Of a DNA stretch of 55,693 nt, positions 1-10,254 are shown one piece after another (the stretch's first letter is position 1; each line of letters begins with the position of its first letter). The notes beneath the pieces were generated by a model, which saw only the letters and a program-made list of their open reading frames with translations, ran no database searches and had not been told where the DNA came from. Source of the stretch: Deltaproteobacteria bacterium. Its GTDB lineage: Bacteria; Myxococcota_A; UBA796; SXON01. Both the position numbers and the translations under genes were made by a program. The stretch spans positions 2,601 to 58,293 of the forward strand of contig BJHF01000036.1 of assembly GCA_014191855.1 (NCBI GenBank), written 5' to 3'.

Positions 1-401
1 CGGCCAACACCGGGCCCACCGGAACGGTCTTGATCTTCGGACAGGCCGCGGCCTCGGGCGTGAGCACGATTGTGTCGGTGACGAAAATCATCTTGAGCAC
101 GCTCTCGTTGATGCGCTCGACCGCCGGCCCGCTGAGCACGGCGTGGGTTGCGACAGCGTACACCGACGTGGCCCCATTCTCCTGCACCGCTGCGGCCGCT
201 TTTTGCATGGTTCCCGCCGTATCGATCATGTCGTCTACGATGATGGCCGTGCGATCCCGCACGTCTCCGATGAGGTGCAGCACCTCCGCCTTGTTCGGCC
301 CGGTACGCCGCTTGTCGATGATCGCGATGGTGGCCCCGATCCGCTTCGCGAACCCGCGCGCACGCTCCACGCCACCCGCGTCGGGGCTCACCACCACGCA
401 G
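1..401 (-). pseudogene. Partial second copy of prs (3' part), truncated at its 5' side
   Basis: Bases 1-401 match 1846-2246 of the intact prs gene at a constant offset of 1845, with a single difference (395 C versus 2240 G). That difference is silent (GTG versus GTC for Val). The segment encodes residues 163-295 of the 312-residue phosphoribosylpyrophosphate synthetase, including the PRPP-binding loop, and has no start codon. Similarity stops abruptly after base 401, where unrelated sequence leading to the ATPase gene begins. The window starts inside the repeat, so its other end cannot be seen. It is probably non-functional by itself, being the left arm of a direct repeat that brackets the ATPase gene. 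Confidence 0.93.
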
Positions 402-450
402 GATGAGCGCGGAGATCCACCGCTGGAGGGCACGAACCTGCCGACGGCAG

Positions 451-479
451 TAGACGCGCCCGCGAATCACCTGTAAAAT
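451..479 (+). promoter_or_regulatory. Candidate sigma70-type promoter of the DUF4143 ATPase gene
   Basis: TAGACG at 451-456 and TAAAAT at 474-479 are separated by 17 bp. The -10 element matches the consensus in 5 of 6 positions and the -35 in 4 of 6. The first ATG of the gene is only 9 bases beyond the -10 box and no Shine-Dalgarno sequence is visible, so the message may be leaderless or very short-leadered. The call rests on sequence match alone. Confidence 0.4.
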
Positions 480-487
480 CGTTGCAC

Positions 488-1738
488 ATGCATATGATTC
501 AACAGGCTGAACGCATTCTTGGTGGACGAATTCCTGGGTCGGACCGTCAGCGTCTGGTCGTCATCACGGGGCCCCGACAGACCGGGAAGACGACGCTCGC
601 GCGGCAGAAATGGCCGGAGTTGAGCTACTTGAACCTCGACGCCATCGAGATCCGGGAGTCGCTCCGCGGCACCCGTACGGCGACCTGGGCGCGGGTCGTC
701 GGGAACGCGATCCTGGACGAGGCCCAGAAGGAGCCCACGGTCTTCGACAAGGTGAAGTATGCCTACGACGCCGGGGACATCTCCTTCTCCGTGCTGCTCG
801 GCTCCTCCCGGTTTCTTCTCCTGGACCGCGTGCGAGAGTCGCTGGCGGGCCGCGCGTTCGTGTACGAACTGTGGCCGCTGTGCGTGAGCGAGGTGCGAAG
901 CGCGCTGGGTCGGCCGCTTTCTCCTCCACTGCTCGACGCCCTGCTCGCTCGCCCCATCGATGAGGTGCTCGAAGCGGAGCCCGAGCTGCTGTTCGGCGAA
1001 GCGGATGCACTGTCCCGGCTGGCCATCGATCACGTGGCAACGTGGGGAGGCTACCCGGAGCTGCTCCGGTTGGACGACAACGATCGTCGCGAGTGGCTGC
1101 GTTCGTACCAGCAGACCTGGCTGGAGAGCGACCTGAGGGACATCGGTCGGGTCAACGACCTGCTCCCGTTCCGTCGCCTCCAGGCGCTCGCCTTCCTGAG
1201 GAGCGGGCAGATCTTGTCCTACAGCGAGCTCGCCCGCGACGCGGCGCTGCCGGTGGCGACCACCCGGAAGTACCTGGAATACCTTGATCTCGCCTTTCAA
1301 GTGATCTCCCTGCCGCCTTGGACCACCAACCTGACGAGCGCGGTGATCAAGACACCGAAGCTCTACGCTGCCGACCTGGGAATGCTCCGCGCGGTGACCG
1401 GCCAGACTCCCGGCGGCGGGGCGTGGTTCGAGACGCTCGTCGTGACCGAGATCCACAAGTGGGCGAAGAGCACGGGCCGGGATGTACGCCTTTCGTTCTA
1501 CAGGACGCGCTCGGGGATGGAAGTAGACCTGCTCCTCGAGACGCCGACCGGCGTGCTCACGATCGAGGTCAAGGCGCGTGCCGCGGCGACGCTTTCCGAT
1601 GCGCGAAACAGCATCACGGTCGGGGCGGCGCTTGGCGACCGATGGCGTGGGGCGCTGGTGGTGACCCAGGGGGAGCGGATTGAGCGACTTCATCCTGAGC
1701 AACCGGTCTGGGCGGTGCCGATCAGCCGGCTGCTGTAG
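488..1738 (+). CDS. AAA-type ATPase with C-terminal DUF4143 domain
   Basis: The predicted product has 416 residues, which is normal for the DUF4143 ATPase family. A Walker A loop (GPRQTGKTT, residues 28-36) and a Walker B box (ILDEAQ, 75-80) form the N-terminal ATPase. The C-terminal part ends with FYRTRSG followed by D347 and E360-V-K362, the spacing seen in the nuclease-like fold at the end of DUF4143 proteins. The family is common on accessory DNA and its biochemical role is not settled. The start could be TTG at 482, ATG at 488 or ATG at 494; I chose 488. The gene lies between the truncated prs copy and the intact prs, on the opposite strand to both, and looks like acquired cargo. Confidence 0.88.
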   Translation: MHMIQQAERILGGRIPGSDRQRLVVITGPRQTGKTTLARQKWPELSYLNLDAIEIRESLRGTRTATWARVVGNAILDEAQKEPTVFDKVKYAYDAGDISFSVLLGSSRFLLLDRVRESLAGRAFVYELWPLCVSEVRSALGRPLSPPLLDALLARPIDEVLEAEPELLFGEADALSRLAIDHVATWGGYPELLRLDDNDRREWLRSYQQTWLESDLRDIGRVNDLLPFRRLQALAFLRSGQILSYSELARDAALPVATTRKYLEYLDLAFQVISLPPWTTNLTSAVIKTPKLYAADLGMLRAVTGQTPGGGAWFETLVVTEIHKWAKSTGRDVRLSFYRTRSGMEVDLLLETPTGVLTIEVKARAAATLSDARNSITVGAALGDRWRGALVVTQGERIERLHPEQPVWAVPISRLL

Positions 1739-1792
1739 GGGGTCGGCATCCGGTGTTGGGGTCCGGCCTAGGCGCTCGCCGACTCCCCTCCC

Positions 1793-2731
<939 letters not shown>

Positions 2732-2851
2732 GGGTCGGCTCCGAGGCGGGCCCGGACTAACCCGAGCGACGGCTCCGGTGCCTCCCCGTGGCCCGTACGT
2801 CACCCTCTTTTTCCTGACATCGGCGCTTCGATCGGGTAGACCTCGGGCACC
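2732..2851. promoter_or_regulatory. Divergent intergenic region between prs and the MopE-repeat lipoprotein gene
   Basis: The two genes diverge from this 120-base gap, so it should hold both promoters. I see no consensus -35/-10 pair that I would defend, nor an obvious operator. An in-frame TAG at 2837-2839 fixes the rightward gene's start at 2852. Confidence 0.4.
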
Positions 2852-5800
2852 ATGATCGCGCTCCTGCTCTTCGCGTGCCAGGACGGCACGTTGAAATCCG
2901 CGAATGACGCGCCCGACGTCACTATCCTTCGCCCGACCGACGGGAGCACCTTCGATCCCGCGGTCGCGGTGACGTTCTGCGCCCAGGTGGACGACGAGCT
3001 CCCGAACGAGAAGCTGGCGTTTTCCCTGGAGTCAGACGTAGACGGCGTGCTAAGCGACGCGGCGGGGGAGGCCTGCGACGGGGGGAATGCGGGTTGGTCG
3101 ATGGTGCTGAGCAACGCAGAGCAGGTGATCTCCCTGTTTGTAACGGACGAAGCCGGGCAGGTGGGCGAGGACAGCGTGTTCCTCGTGCCGGAGGTCAACG
3201 CCGCCCCCGAGTGCGAGTTCTCCTCGCCCATCGACGGCTCCGCGATTCGCCTCGGAGATCGTATCGATCTCACGGCCGGCGCCACCGACGACAACACGGA
3301 TCCTGCGCAGCTTCTCGCCATCCTCGCGAGCGATCGCGACGGCGAGATCTGGGCCGGGAGCCCCACCAGCGCCGGGGTAGTGGCGCAGGCGTACACCCCA
3401 ATCAACGGCGGGGATCACGTCTTTACGCTGACCCTGACCGATCCGGTCGGCCTCGTTTCCCAGTGCCGAACGTCGCTCTATGTGGAGGCATGCGTCGATC
3501 TCGATCACGACGGCGTGACCGACTGCGACGACGACTGCGACGACGACAACGCGTTCGTGTACCCGGGGGCACCGGAATTGCCGGACGCCGCCGACAACGA
3601 CTGCGATGGGCTCACGGATGAAGGCACGATCTACGTGGACGATGACGGTGACGGCTACGCAGAAGTGGATGGAGACTGCGACGACGGCGACGCGATGATC
3701 TTCCCCGGCGCGGCCGATGGTTGGTACGACGGGGTGGATGCGGACTGCGCGGGCAACGACGACTACGACATCGACGGCGACGGCCAACAATCCGACGCCT
3801 ACGGCGGCACCGACTGCGACGATCTGCTCGCGACGGTGTACGCCGGCGCTCCCGACACCTGGTACGACGGGATCGACTCCGACTGCGCCGGCGACAACGA
3901 CTACGACAAAGACCTCGACGGCTACGACAGCGTGCGTGGGGGCGGTGACGACTGCAACGATGGATCCGCGATGTTCTACCCGGGCGCTCCCGATGCCTGG
4001 TACGACGGCCGGGACACGGACTGTGCGGGGAACAACGACTACGACCAGGACGCCGACGGCAGCGACGACCCCTCGGGCGGCGGATCCGATTGCGACGACA
4101 CGGAGGCATCCGTGTACCCCGGCGCTCCCGACACCTGGTACGATGGCGTGGACAGCGACTGCGACGGTGGCGAGGACTACGATCAGGACGGAGACGGCTA
4201 CCTTTCCGACGCCTGGGGCGGAGACGATTGCGACGACACGCGGTCCACCACCAACCCCGGCGCTTTGGATGCATGGTACGACGGCGTAGACGCCGATTGT
4301 GCCGGCGACAACGACTACGATCGCGATGCGGACGGCCACGACGCGCTCGCGACCGGCGGCGATGACTGCGACGACACGGACGCTACGATCAACCCTGACG
4401 CAGTGGATGTGGCCTACGACGGTGTAGACAGCGATTGCTCAGATTCGAGCGACTATGACATCGACGGCGATGGCTACCAGAGCGACACGGTGGGCGGCGG
4501 CGACTGCGACGACGCGGACGCGACCATCAACCCCGGCGCGGCCGAAACCTGGTACGACGGCGTAGACCAGGATTGCGACGGCGCGAACGACTACGATCAG
4601 GATGGGGACGGCACGGACGCGCTGGCCGTTGGCGGCGATGACTGCGACGATCTCGTGGCCACGACCTACGCGGGGGCGACCGACGCGTGGTACGACGGGG
4701 TGGACAGCAACTGCGACGGGCTGAACGACTACGATCAAGACGCGGATGGACACGACGCGCTCGCCTGGGGCGGCGACGACTGCACCGACACCGACGCGAG
4801 CATCAACCCGGGCGAGACGGACACGCCGTATGACGGCGTAGACAGCGACTGCTCAGGCACCAGCGACTTCGATCTGGATGCGGACGGCTACGTCGGCGAA
4901 GGCGGCGGCGGCTCCGACTGCGACGACGCGGACGCGGCGATCAACCCGGGCGCGAGCGAAGTCTGGTACGACGGGATCGACTCCGACTGCGATCTCGCCG
5001 ATGACTTCGATCAGGACGGCGACGGCTACGACGATCCGGTGGCGGGCGGCGATGACTGCGACGACCTGGACGACGCGATCAACCCCGGTGAAGTCGAAGT
5101 CTGGTACGACGGCGTGGACGCCGATTGTGATGGCGCCGACGACTACGATCAAGACGGAGATGGCTACACGAGCGACGCCTACTACATCGGCAGCGCGGAC
5201 GACTGCGACGACGCGGTGGCGAGCGTCAACCCGGGCGCGGTGGACGCCTGGTATGACGGGCTGGACGCCGATTGTGCTGGGGACGACGACTTCGACCAGG
5301 ACGGGGACTCGTACCGCTCCAGCGCCTACGGGGGCACCGACTGTGACGACCTGGAGGACACGACCTACGCCGGTGCCGCCGATACCTGGTACGACGGGAT
5401 CGACGCCGATTGTGCGGGAAACAACGACTACGATCGCGACGCAGACGGGTACGTCTCGGACGCGTACGGTGGCGACGACTGCGACGACGTAGACGCCAGC
5501 CTCAACCCCGGCGAAACCGACATCTGGTACGACGGCATCGACTCCGATTGCGACGGCGCCAGCGACTACGATCAGGACGGCGACGGCGACGACAGCGACG
5601 CGTACGGCGGCACCGACTGCGACGACACCGATTCAACCGTGACCCCTGCGGCCCTGGAAGTGCGCGACGGCCAGGACAACGACTGCGACGCGGACTGCGA
5701 CGAGGGGCTGATCTCGGCGGGAGACCTGATCATCACCGAGATCATGCCCAACCCGGCTTTCGTCACCGACCCCGCGGGGGAGTGGTTCGAGGTGTACAAC

Positions 5801-6202
5801 ACCACGGGCACCGACATCAAGATGTGTGGCTGGACCCTGGCGGACAACGTCGGCACCCACACGATGACCGATGACGTGCTCGTTCCCGCCGGCGACTACG
5901 CGGTGTTCGGCTACTCGGCGAGCTTCACGGCGATGGGCAGCGTCACGGTCGACTATGCGTATGGGGCGGCGTTGCTCCTTGCGAATGCGACAGATCGCGT
6001 CGTGCTCTCGGACACCTCCTCCGAGATCGACCGGGTGTCCTGGACCTCCAGCTTCCCGTTCGCTTCGGGCTACAGCATGGAACTGCGCTCAACGGCCTAC
6101 GACTCGGTGAGCAACGACGCGGCCGCGAGCTGGTGCAAGTCCACCAGCTTCTACAACACGTCGGACCACGGCACGCCGGGGGCGGTGAATTCGGGGTGTT
6201 AG
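2852..6202 (+). CDS. Large lipoprotein with 14 MopE-like metal-binding repeats and a C-terminal lamin-tail domain
   Basis: The 1116-residue product starts with MIALLLFAC, a lipobox with Cys at position 9, so it is predicted to be a lipoprotein on the outer membrane or cell surface. An in-frame TAG 12 bases upstream leaves no room for a longer signal. Residues 20-215 look like two Ig/cadherin-like beta domains. From about residue 220 to 945 there are repeats of 46 residues built on WYDGxDxDC, DYDxDxDG and DCDD, matching the MopE 'putative metal-binding' motif and rich in Ca-binding-like DxDxDG loops. The last 160 residues (IITEIMPNP, GEWFEVYN, CGWTLAD) form a lamin-tail domain. The likely role is cell-surface adhesion or metal binding, which is inferred. 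It is divergent from prs. Confidence 0.9.
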   Translation: MIALLLFACQDGTLKSANDAPDVTILRPTDGSTFDPAVAVTFCAQVDDELPNEKLAFSLESDVDGVLSDAAGEACDGGNAGWSMVLSNAEQVISLFVTDEAGQVGEDSVFLVPEVNAAPECEFSSPIDGSAIRLGDRIDLTAGATDDNTDPAQLLAILASDRDGEIWAGSPTSAGVVAQAYTPINGGDHVFTLTLTDPVGLVSQCRTSLYVEACVDLDHDGVTDCDDDCDDDNAFVYPGAPELPDAADNDCDGLTDEGTIYVDDDGDGYAEVDGDCDDGDAMIFPGAADGWYDGVDADCAGNDDYDIDGDGQQSDAYGGTDCDDLLATVYAGAPDTWYDGIDSDCAGDNDYDKDLDGYDSVRGGGDDCNDGSAMFYPGAPDAWYDGRDTDCAGNNDYDQDADGSDDPSGGGSDCDDTEASVYPGAPDTWYDGVDSDCDGGEDYDQDGDGYLSDAWGGDDCDDTRSTTNPGALDAWYDGVDADCAGDNDYDRDADGHDALATGGDDCDDTDATINPDAVDVAYDGVDSDCSDSSDYDIDGDGYQSDTVGGGDCDDADATINPGAAETWYDGVDQDCDGANDYDQDGDGTDALAVGGDDCDDLVATTYAGATDAWYDGVDSNCDGLNDYDQDADGHDALAWGGDDCTDTDASINPGETDTPYDGVDSDCSGTSDFDLDADGYVGEGGGGSDCDDADAAINPGASEVWYDGIDSDCDLADDFDQDGDGYDDPVAGGDDCDDLDDAINPGEVEVWYDGVDADCDGADDYDQDGDGYTSDAYYIGSADDCDDAVASVNPGAVDAWYDGLDADCAGDDDFDQDGDSYRSSAYGGTDCDDLEDTTYAGAADTWYDGIDADCAGNNDYDRDADGYVSDAYGGDDCDDVDASLNPGETDIWYDGIDSDCDGASDYDQDGDGDDSDAYGGTDCDDTDSTVTPAALEVRDGQDNDCDADCDEGLISAGDLIITEIMPNPAFVTDPAGEWFEVYNTTGTDIKMCGWTLADNVGTHTMTDDVLVPAGDYAVFGYSASFTAMGSVTVDYAYGAALLLANATDRVVLSDTSSEIDRVSWTSSFPFASGYSMELRSTAYDSVSNDAAASWCKSTSFYNTSDHGTPGAVNSGC
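3719..5650 (+). repeat. 138-bp in-frame tandem repeat array (14 units)
   Basis: TGGTACGAC recurs at 3722, 3860, 3998 and 4136, an exact 138-base period, and the protein shows 14 YDG cores with more degenerate units on each side. Most units keep the 46-codon length, with small indels later (for example the extra residues near 5185). Units differ at many codons, so this is an old coding repeat array and not a recent slippage expansion. It is not a CRISPR array. Confidence 0.9.
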
Positions 6203-6328
6203 GAAGGCCGGAGGCCTGAGACCGGAGGCTGGAGAGGCGGTGCGGGCAGCCTTGCCCTGCGGCCGCCGCTACACGCTGCTCGATTGACCCTATGCCGCCG
6301 GGCATCGGCCGATACGGGGGTCCGGCCG
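6203..6328. other. Short gap between convergent surface-protein genes
   Basis: The gap contains near-repeats of CCGCTACACG, the second one running into the stop codon of the leftward gene, and a small GGGCA/TGCCC hairpin. No convincing terminator with a T-tract is visible. Both flanking genes end here. Confidence 0.4.
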
Positions 6329-8071
6329 CTACACGACTCTCGACTTCCGGCGCCGCCGAAGGAGCGCCGCGAACACCATCAACGCCCCGTAGGCGCTGGC
6401 CCCCGTGCCGGCACTCCCAGCCGTCGCGCACGCCCGAATCACTGGCGGCGACCAGTCTCGCACTTCCAGGCTGGCCCCATCCAGCACCCGCACGCCGTCG
6501 TCCACCACGACCGCGTGGTCCCCAAGCGGGGCATCACTCGCGACTGATACCTGTACGATCAAGTCGGCCCCCTCTACGGCAACCGACTCGACCACCACCC
6601 CCTCCCCCAGCGTGATCGTCGGCACCGAGGCGGGCACGGTTGAGAGGGAAATGCGCACGTTCTCCGATGCCCCCTGAGCCAGGCTCTCTGGCTCGAGGCC
6701 CATGATTCGCGGTCGATCTGCCGCGTCCAGCATCGTGAACCCCGCAGGCAGTTCCAGCGTGCCGGCGGCCGAAACCACCGTAACGGTCCACGTTCCGGCG
6801 GCGGCGTCCTGTGCCAACCGGAGCTCGGCGACGAAGCGGTCCACGTCGCGAACCGTGATTGCGTCCACAATCGCATCGTCACCGAAATCTGCGGTGACTT
6901 CGCCGCTGACGAAGAGCGCATCTTGCCCGATCACCGTGACACGCAAGGCGTCTCCCGGGTAGCCCTCGCCCGGCTCCAGCGCCACCAGGCTTGGCACCAC
7001 CGCGCTCACCGTGCACGGCGCGGATTCGTCCCCTTCCCCCACGTCGTAGACCGCACGCACGGTGAACACATCCGCCTCGCCGGCAAGGGCAACGGTAGCG
7101 CTCGTCGTGCGACTCGTCGCCACCACGGCGCCCTCACGCAGCACTTCATACCGTTCGACTTCATGAATCGAGGCCGGCGCCGTCCACGAGAGGGGGGCTT
7201 CTTGCGCCACCACGCGGCCCTCAGGCCCCGAAAGGCCCGTCGGCGCTGCGAGAAACACCCGAAAACCAGCCTCGGTGCTCGCTGGTTCACGAACGGAGTT
7301 CGCGCCATCCGTCGCAACCACATGGTAGCGCACCACCGTTCCCGCGGCCTGACCGGGCAGCTCGCCCGCCCAATTCGTACCGTCAGACGTGGACATCGCC
7401 ACGCTGCCTCCCCCGCCGGTCGAGGCGGACCAAGACAGGCTCACCGCATCCACTTCGGTGTCGTCCTGCACCTGGGCATGCACCACGTAGGGTCCGTTCA
7501 GGTCCTCCGTGTCGGCCAGCGCCTCCAGCGAGTCCACTTGGGGCGCCGTAACGTCGCCATCCCAGATGCCGACCTGGTCCAGGAACCAGCCGACGCCGAC
7601 ACCCGCCACGTCCGCCACGAAAACCAGCCGCAACCTTAGGCTCGCACCGCCTGTCGGAAGGTCAAGCGTGGCCGCCTGCCAGCCGCCCGACGTACCGCTC
7701 CAGCCGAGGGCGGAGGGGTACCCGTATACAGGCTCCACCGCGTGCCAGCCCGAGCCTTCGTCGATCTCCACATAGCCGTAGTCACCCGGTCCGAAGGAGT
7801 ACCAGTGCTGCAGCGAGAGCACCGGTCGCGCGATGCCCAAGAGGCTCGGAATCGGCAACTCCAACGTCTCCACCGAGTCGTTGAGGTACACATCCTCCAA
7901 GCCGATCGCCCAGCTATTCTGGCCGTCGAACCCTGAGCCGGGCCCACTCACGACCTCGCCCCAGCGCCACTGGCCGAGCTCGCCGCCAGCCATGAAGCCT
8001 CCGTCGTCCTGCTCAAGATCCCAGATCAGAACGGGCGTGGAAGCGCTTGCGATGGCGAGGAACACCAGCAT
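6329..8071 (-). CDS. Secreted multi-domain surface protein with MYXO-CTERM-like C-terminal anchor
   Basis: The 580-residue protein begins MLVFLAIASAS, a very short Sec-type signal. The body is all-beta: a jelly-roll-like region with SLQHWYSFGPGDYGYVEIDEG, a fibronectin-III-like stretch, and two IPT/TIG-like domains. The C-terminus has ACATAG, then a Gly/Ala-rich hydrophobic segment (YGALMVFAALL) and RRRRKS, which is the layout of the MYXO-CTERM sorting tail (Cys, helix, Arg cluster). Myxosortase processing and surface anchoring are therefore likely but inferred. Its ATG overlaps the TGA of the upstream VWA gene (TGATG), so the two are translationally coupled. Confidence 0.8.
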   Translation of the reverse strand: MLVFLAIASASTPVLIWDLEQDDGGFMAGGELGQWRWGEVVSGPGSGFDGQNSWAIGLEDVYLNDSVETLELPIPSLLGIARPVLSLQHWYSFGPGDYGYVEIDEGSGWHAVEPVYGYPSALGWSGTSGGWQAATLDLPTGGASLRLRLVFVADVAGVGVGWFLDQVGIWDGDVTAPQVDSLEALADTEDLNGPYVVHAQVQDDTEVDAVSLSWSASTGGGGSVAMSTSDGTNWAGELPGQAAGTVVRYHVVATDGANSVREPASTEAGFRVFLAAPTGLSGPEGRVVAQEAPLSWTAPASIHEVERYEVLREGAVVATSRTTSATVALAGEADVFTVRAVYDVGEGDESAPCTVSAVVPSLVALEPGEGYPGDALRVTVIGQDALFVSGEVTADFGDDAIVDAITVRDVDRFVAELRLAQDAAAGTWTVTVVSAAGTLELPAGFTMLDAADRPRIMGLEPESLAQGASENVRISLSTVPASVPTITLGEGVVVESVAVEGADLIVQVSVASDAPLGDHAVVVDDGVRVLDGASLEVRDWSPPVIRACATAGSAGTGASAYGALMVFAALLRRRRKSRVV

Positions 8072-8997
8072 CACGTGTCGCTCGCCGCGAGCTGGTAACG
8101 CACTTCGATGGTGGCGTACGGCGGGGGTGGCGTGTCCAAAAATAGCGTGAGCGCCGCATAGTCGACGGTGAAGTCGTCGTACCGCCCCCCGTTGATCTCC
8201 ACGCTCACCGTGCCCGCCTCGGGGAGCCCCTGCAGGACAAACTCCTGTGGCCACACGACAGCCAGCTCACCCAGCCGCGCGGCCACGGCCGCGAAGTCCG
8301 CGTCGCAAACGCTCACGCTCGCCCCTCCGCTCCGCGTGGCCACCGCCAGGTACCGCAAGCCGGCGCTCGCTTCCCCCGTCGCACCGTCGCAACCGGCGGG
8401 CGAATCGCCCACCACGGCGGATGCGCGTGCCGGTTGGCCGGTTCGCGCCTCCTCTTCAAGGAGCAATGCCAGGAACGCATCCACGGGGTTGGAGCCCAGG
8501 ATGGTGCCGCTCTGATCCTCGCCGTCGCTGACGAAGATCACGTGCAACGCCGCGCTCTCACGGCGAAAACCGTGATTCTGACCGGTATCATCGGCCAGAG
8601 CGAGCGCAGCCGCGTCCAGCCCCGCGCTGGGCGGGGCGTGGTCCGCCCCGATGTCGAGCGCAACCGCCAACGCGGCCGCCGGCGACTCGTGCTGCGGCGT
8701 GAGGATCCACGGATTGCCGTTGAGCACACCACCATCTTCGAGATCTGTCGACGTTGCGGCGAGCTGCCAGTCGAGCGAATCCGCCTCCAGCGCCCCGACA
8801 AAGTCGCCCGCCGCGGCCACAAGCGAGGCTTGCTCCTCCGCCATGCTCCCCGTGCCGTCCACCACGAACAGCACATCCACCGCCGGGGCCGAGTCCTGAA
8901 CCAGCGACTCCGTGACCCACACCGGATCGGCGACCGCGGCGTCCGTATCGCCGAAGCCGACGTCGATTCCGCAGGCGAGCGTCAGGCTCAGAAACAC
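8071..8997 (-). CDS. von Willebrand factor A-domain lipoprotein
   Basis: The 308-residue product has the lipobox FLSLTLAC with Cys9. A VWA domain follows, with the MIDAS-type loop DGTGS at 47-51 (DxSxS with Thr in the middle), IFVSDGEDQSG further on, and a beta-rich tail. VWA domains bind metal-dependent ligands and are common in myxobacterial surface proteins. The start is GTG at 8997, the only possible start in a frame open for 70 bases upstream. It is preceded by GGGAGG with a 7-base spacer, so the tiny signal peptide is well supported. It is co-transcribed with the MYXO-CTERM-like protein through a TGATG overlap. Confidence 0.85.
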   Translation of the reverse strand: MFLSLTLACGIDVGFGDTDAAVADPVWVTESLVQDSAPAVDVLFVVDGTGSMAEEQASLVAAAGDFVGALEADSLDWQLAATSTDLEDGGVLNGNPWILTPQHESPAAALAVALDIGADHAPPSAGLDAAALALADDTGQNHGFRRESAALHVIFVSDGEDQSGTILGSNPVDAFLALLLEEEARTGQPARASAVVGDSPAGCDGATGEASAGLRYLAVATRSGGASVSVCDADFAAVAARLGELAVVWPQEFVLQGLPEAGTVSVEINGGRYDDFTVDYAALTLFLDTPPPPYATIEVRYQLAASDT

Positions 8998-9004
8998 GTC
9001 GTCG

Positions 9005-9010
9005 CCTCCC
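9005..9010 (-). promoter_or_regulatory. Strong Shine-Dalgarno fixing the GTG start of the VWA lipoprotein
   Basis: On the minus strand GGGAGG lies 7 bases before GTG at 8997. This decides the start codon and with it the 8-residue signal peptide of the VWA lipoprotein. No other ATG, GTG or TTG occurs in frame between this start and the upstream stop. Confidence 0.75.
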
Positions 9011-9066
9011 GAAACGGGCCTGCGGGTATGGTGGGCCTTCAGACGCCCCGGGTCAAGCCCTCCGGC

Positions 9067-10254
9067 TCACTTTCCGATGGTCCAGCCCAGCTTGTTGCCC
9101 GAGTACGCTGCCGTGTAGATCCCCTTTAGCGTGTTGTCGGGCTGAAGCTGCCGATACGACAGCGCCATCTTCTCGCCGGTGAGAGAAACGTCCCACCAGC
9201 CTTGCAGCGGCATGCACGAAGCCTCGTAGGCGCCTGGGAACCCCGTCCACGACTCGGCCGACTTGGCATGATCCATCGCCACCGGATTGCACTTGCGCAG
9301 CTCGGCCTGGCGTTCGAACTCGCGCAGGATCGCAAAGTCGAACGTCGTCTCTAGCTTCACGTCGGTCAACCCCGCCGCTTCGGCGTGGCCCCAGCGCTCG
9401 GGGGTATCGGCCGGGGCCCCGCCCCCGCCGGCGGTAACGTACAGCTCGCCGTACTTGCCATGCGGCAAAAACACTTCGTTCGTCGTAGACTTACCCGCGA
9501 ACACCGCTTTGAGCGCGCCCACCTTCGTTTCGGCCTCGATGAGATCCAAGAGCTCCTTGGGGGCCTCGTTCACGTTGCTTTTCTGCCCGAACGCGAGCGT
9601 CATGAGCGGCCGGTACATGAAGACGAGCAAGGAATCATACGCATCCTGATCCTCGGTGAGCACCTTCTCCACGAAGGCCACCTGCTCGTCCCATCGACTA
9701 CCCAGGATCTCCTTGCCGGTATCGACGGTGAGCAGGCGCCAGGTGTGCCCACCGACCTCCAGATCCACGTAGTACCAGGTGGCAACCCGGGCGAAGCCGA
9801 TGTCGGCGCCCATCCCCGGGAAAGCGGCACCCATCCCCGTGTATCGGTCGTCACCCGCCGCATCGTCTTCGCCCGCGACCGGCAGCACGCGGGTGCGCAT
9901 CTTCCCCTCGTTGGGAGGTTCGCTGCCGCTGATCACCTCCACCCAGGTCTTCGTGAAGGCCTTCCAGCCGGCCAGGGACGATCCGGGAACGAGGTTGCCG
10001 AGGAGCACGACGAACTCGGTGCGGCCCTCCTGGATCGTCGCCGAGATGTCCGCGATGATCGCCTCGGTGGCACCCTTCGTCGCGACGCGCTTCGTCGCCT
10101 CGGCCTCGCCCGGCTTTGCCGGACGGGTGTTGCCGACCACCGCGAACTCAACCGTGGAAGCGTAGGACTTCACCTGGCGGTCGTCCAAAAAGATGTCTTG
10201 CGAGGGCACCTTCTTGGTGTCGAACGCGAGCGCGAGCGAGCAGGCCAGCAACAT
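9067..10254 (-). CDS. Metallophosphoesterase-like secreted protein lacking the metal ligands (probable pseudoenzyme)
   Basis: The 395-residue protein begins with a short hydrophobic signal (MLLACSLALA) and then resembles a calcineurin-type phosphoesterase. Each recognisable metal-binding motif appears altered: GNTRP (41-45) where GDTxP is expected, LGNLV (85-89) for LGDLV, GEDD (128-131) for GNHD/E, FMYRP for FxHHP, and VFAGKST for VFAGHxH. This reading is by pattern only; fold prediction would decide it. If right, the protein has kept the fold but not the di-metal centre, suggesting a binding or structural role. The ATG overlaps the RecD2-like gene's TGA by one base, so it is translationally coupled to it. 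Confidence 0.6.
   Translation of the reverse strand: MLLACSLALAFDTKKVPSQDIFLDDRQVKSYASTVEFAVVGNTRPAKPGEAEATKRVATKGATEAIIADISATIQEGRTEFVVLLGNLVPGSSLAGWKAFTKTWVEVISGSEPPNEGKMRTRVLPVAGEDDAAGDDRYTGMGAAFPGMGADIGFARVATWYYVDLEVGGHTWRLLTVDTGKEILGSRWDEQVAFVEKVLTEDQDAYDSLLVFMYRPLMTLAFGQKSNVNEAPKELLDLIEAETKVGALKAVFAGKSTTNEVFLPHGKYGELYVTAGGGGAPADTPERWGHAEAAGLTDVKLETTFDFAILREFERQAELRKCNPVAMDHAKSAESWTGFPGAYEASCMPLQGWWDVSLTGEKMALSYRQLQPDNTLKGIYTAAYSGNKLGWTIGK

Noticed and set aside
3050..4339. Long reading frames on the opposite strand and other frames of the MopE-repeat gene
   Set aside because: They are Val- or Arg-rich mirror products of the Asp-rich repeat and have no domain or start signal.
3719..5650. 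Regular repeats that might suggest a CRISPR array
   Set aside because: The 138-bp period is a whole number of codons in one open frame, there is no constant-repeat/unique-spacer pattern, and no cas gene is present.
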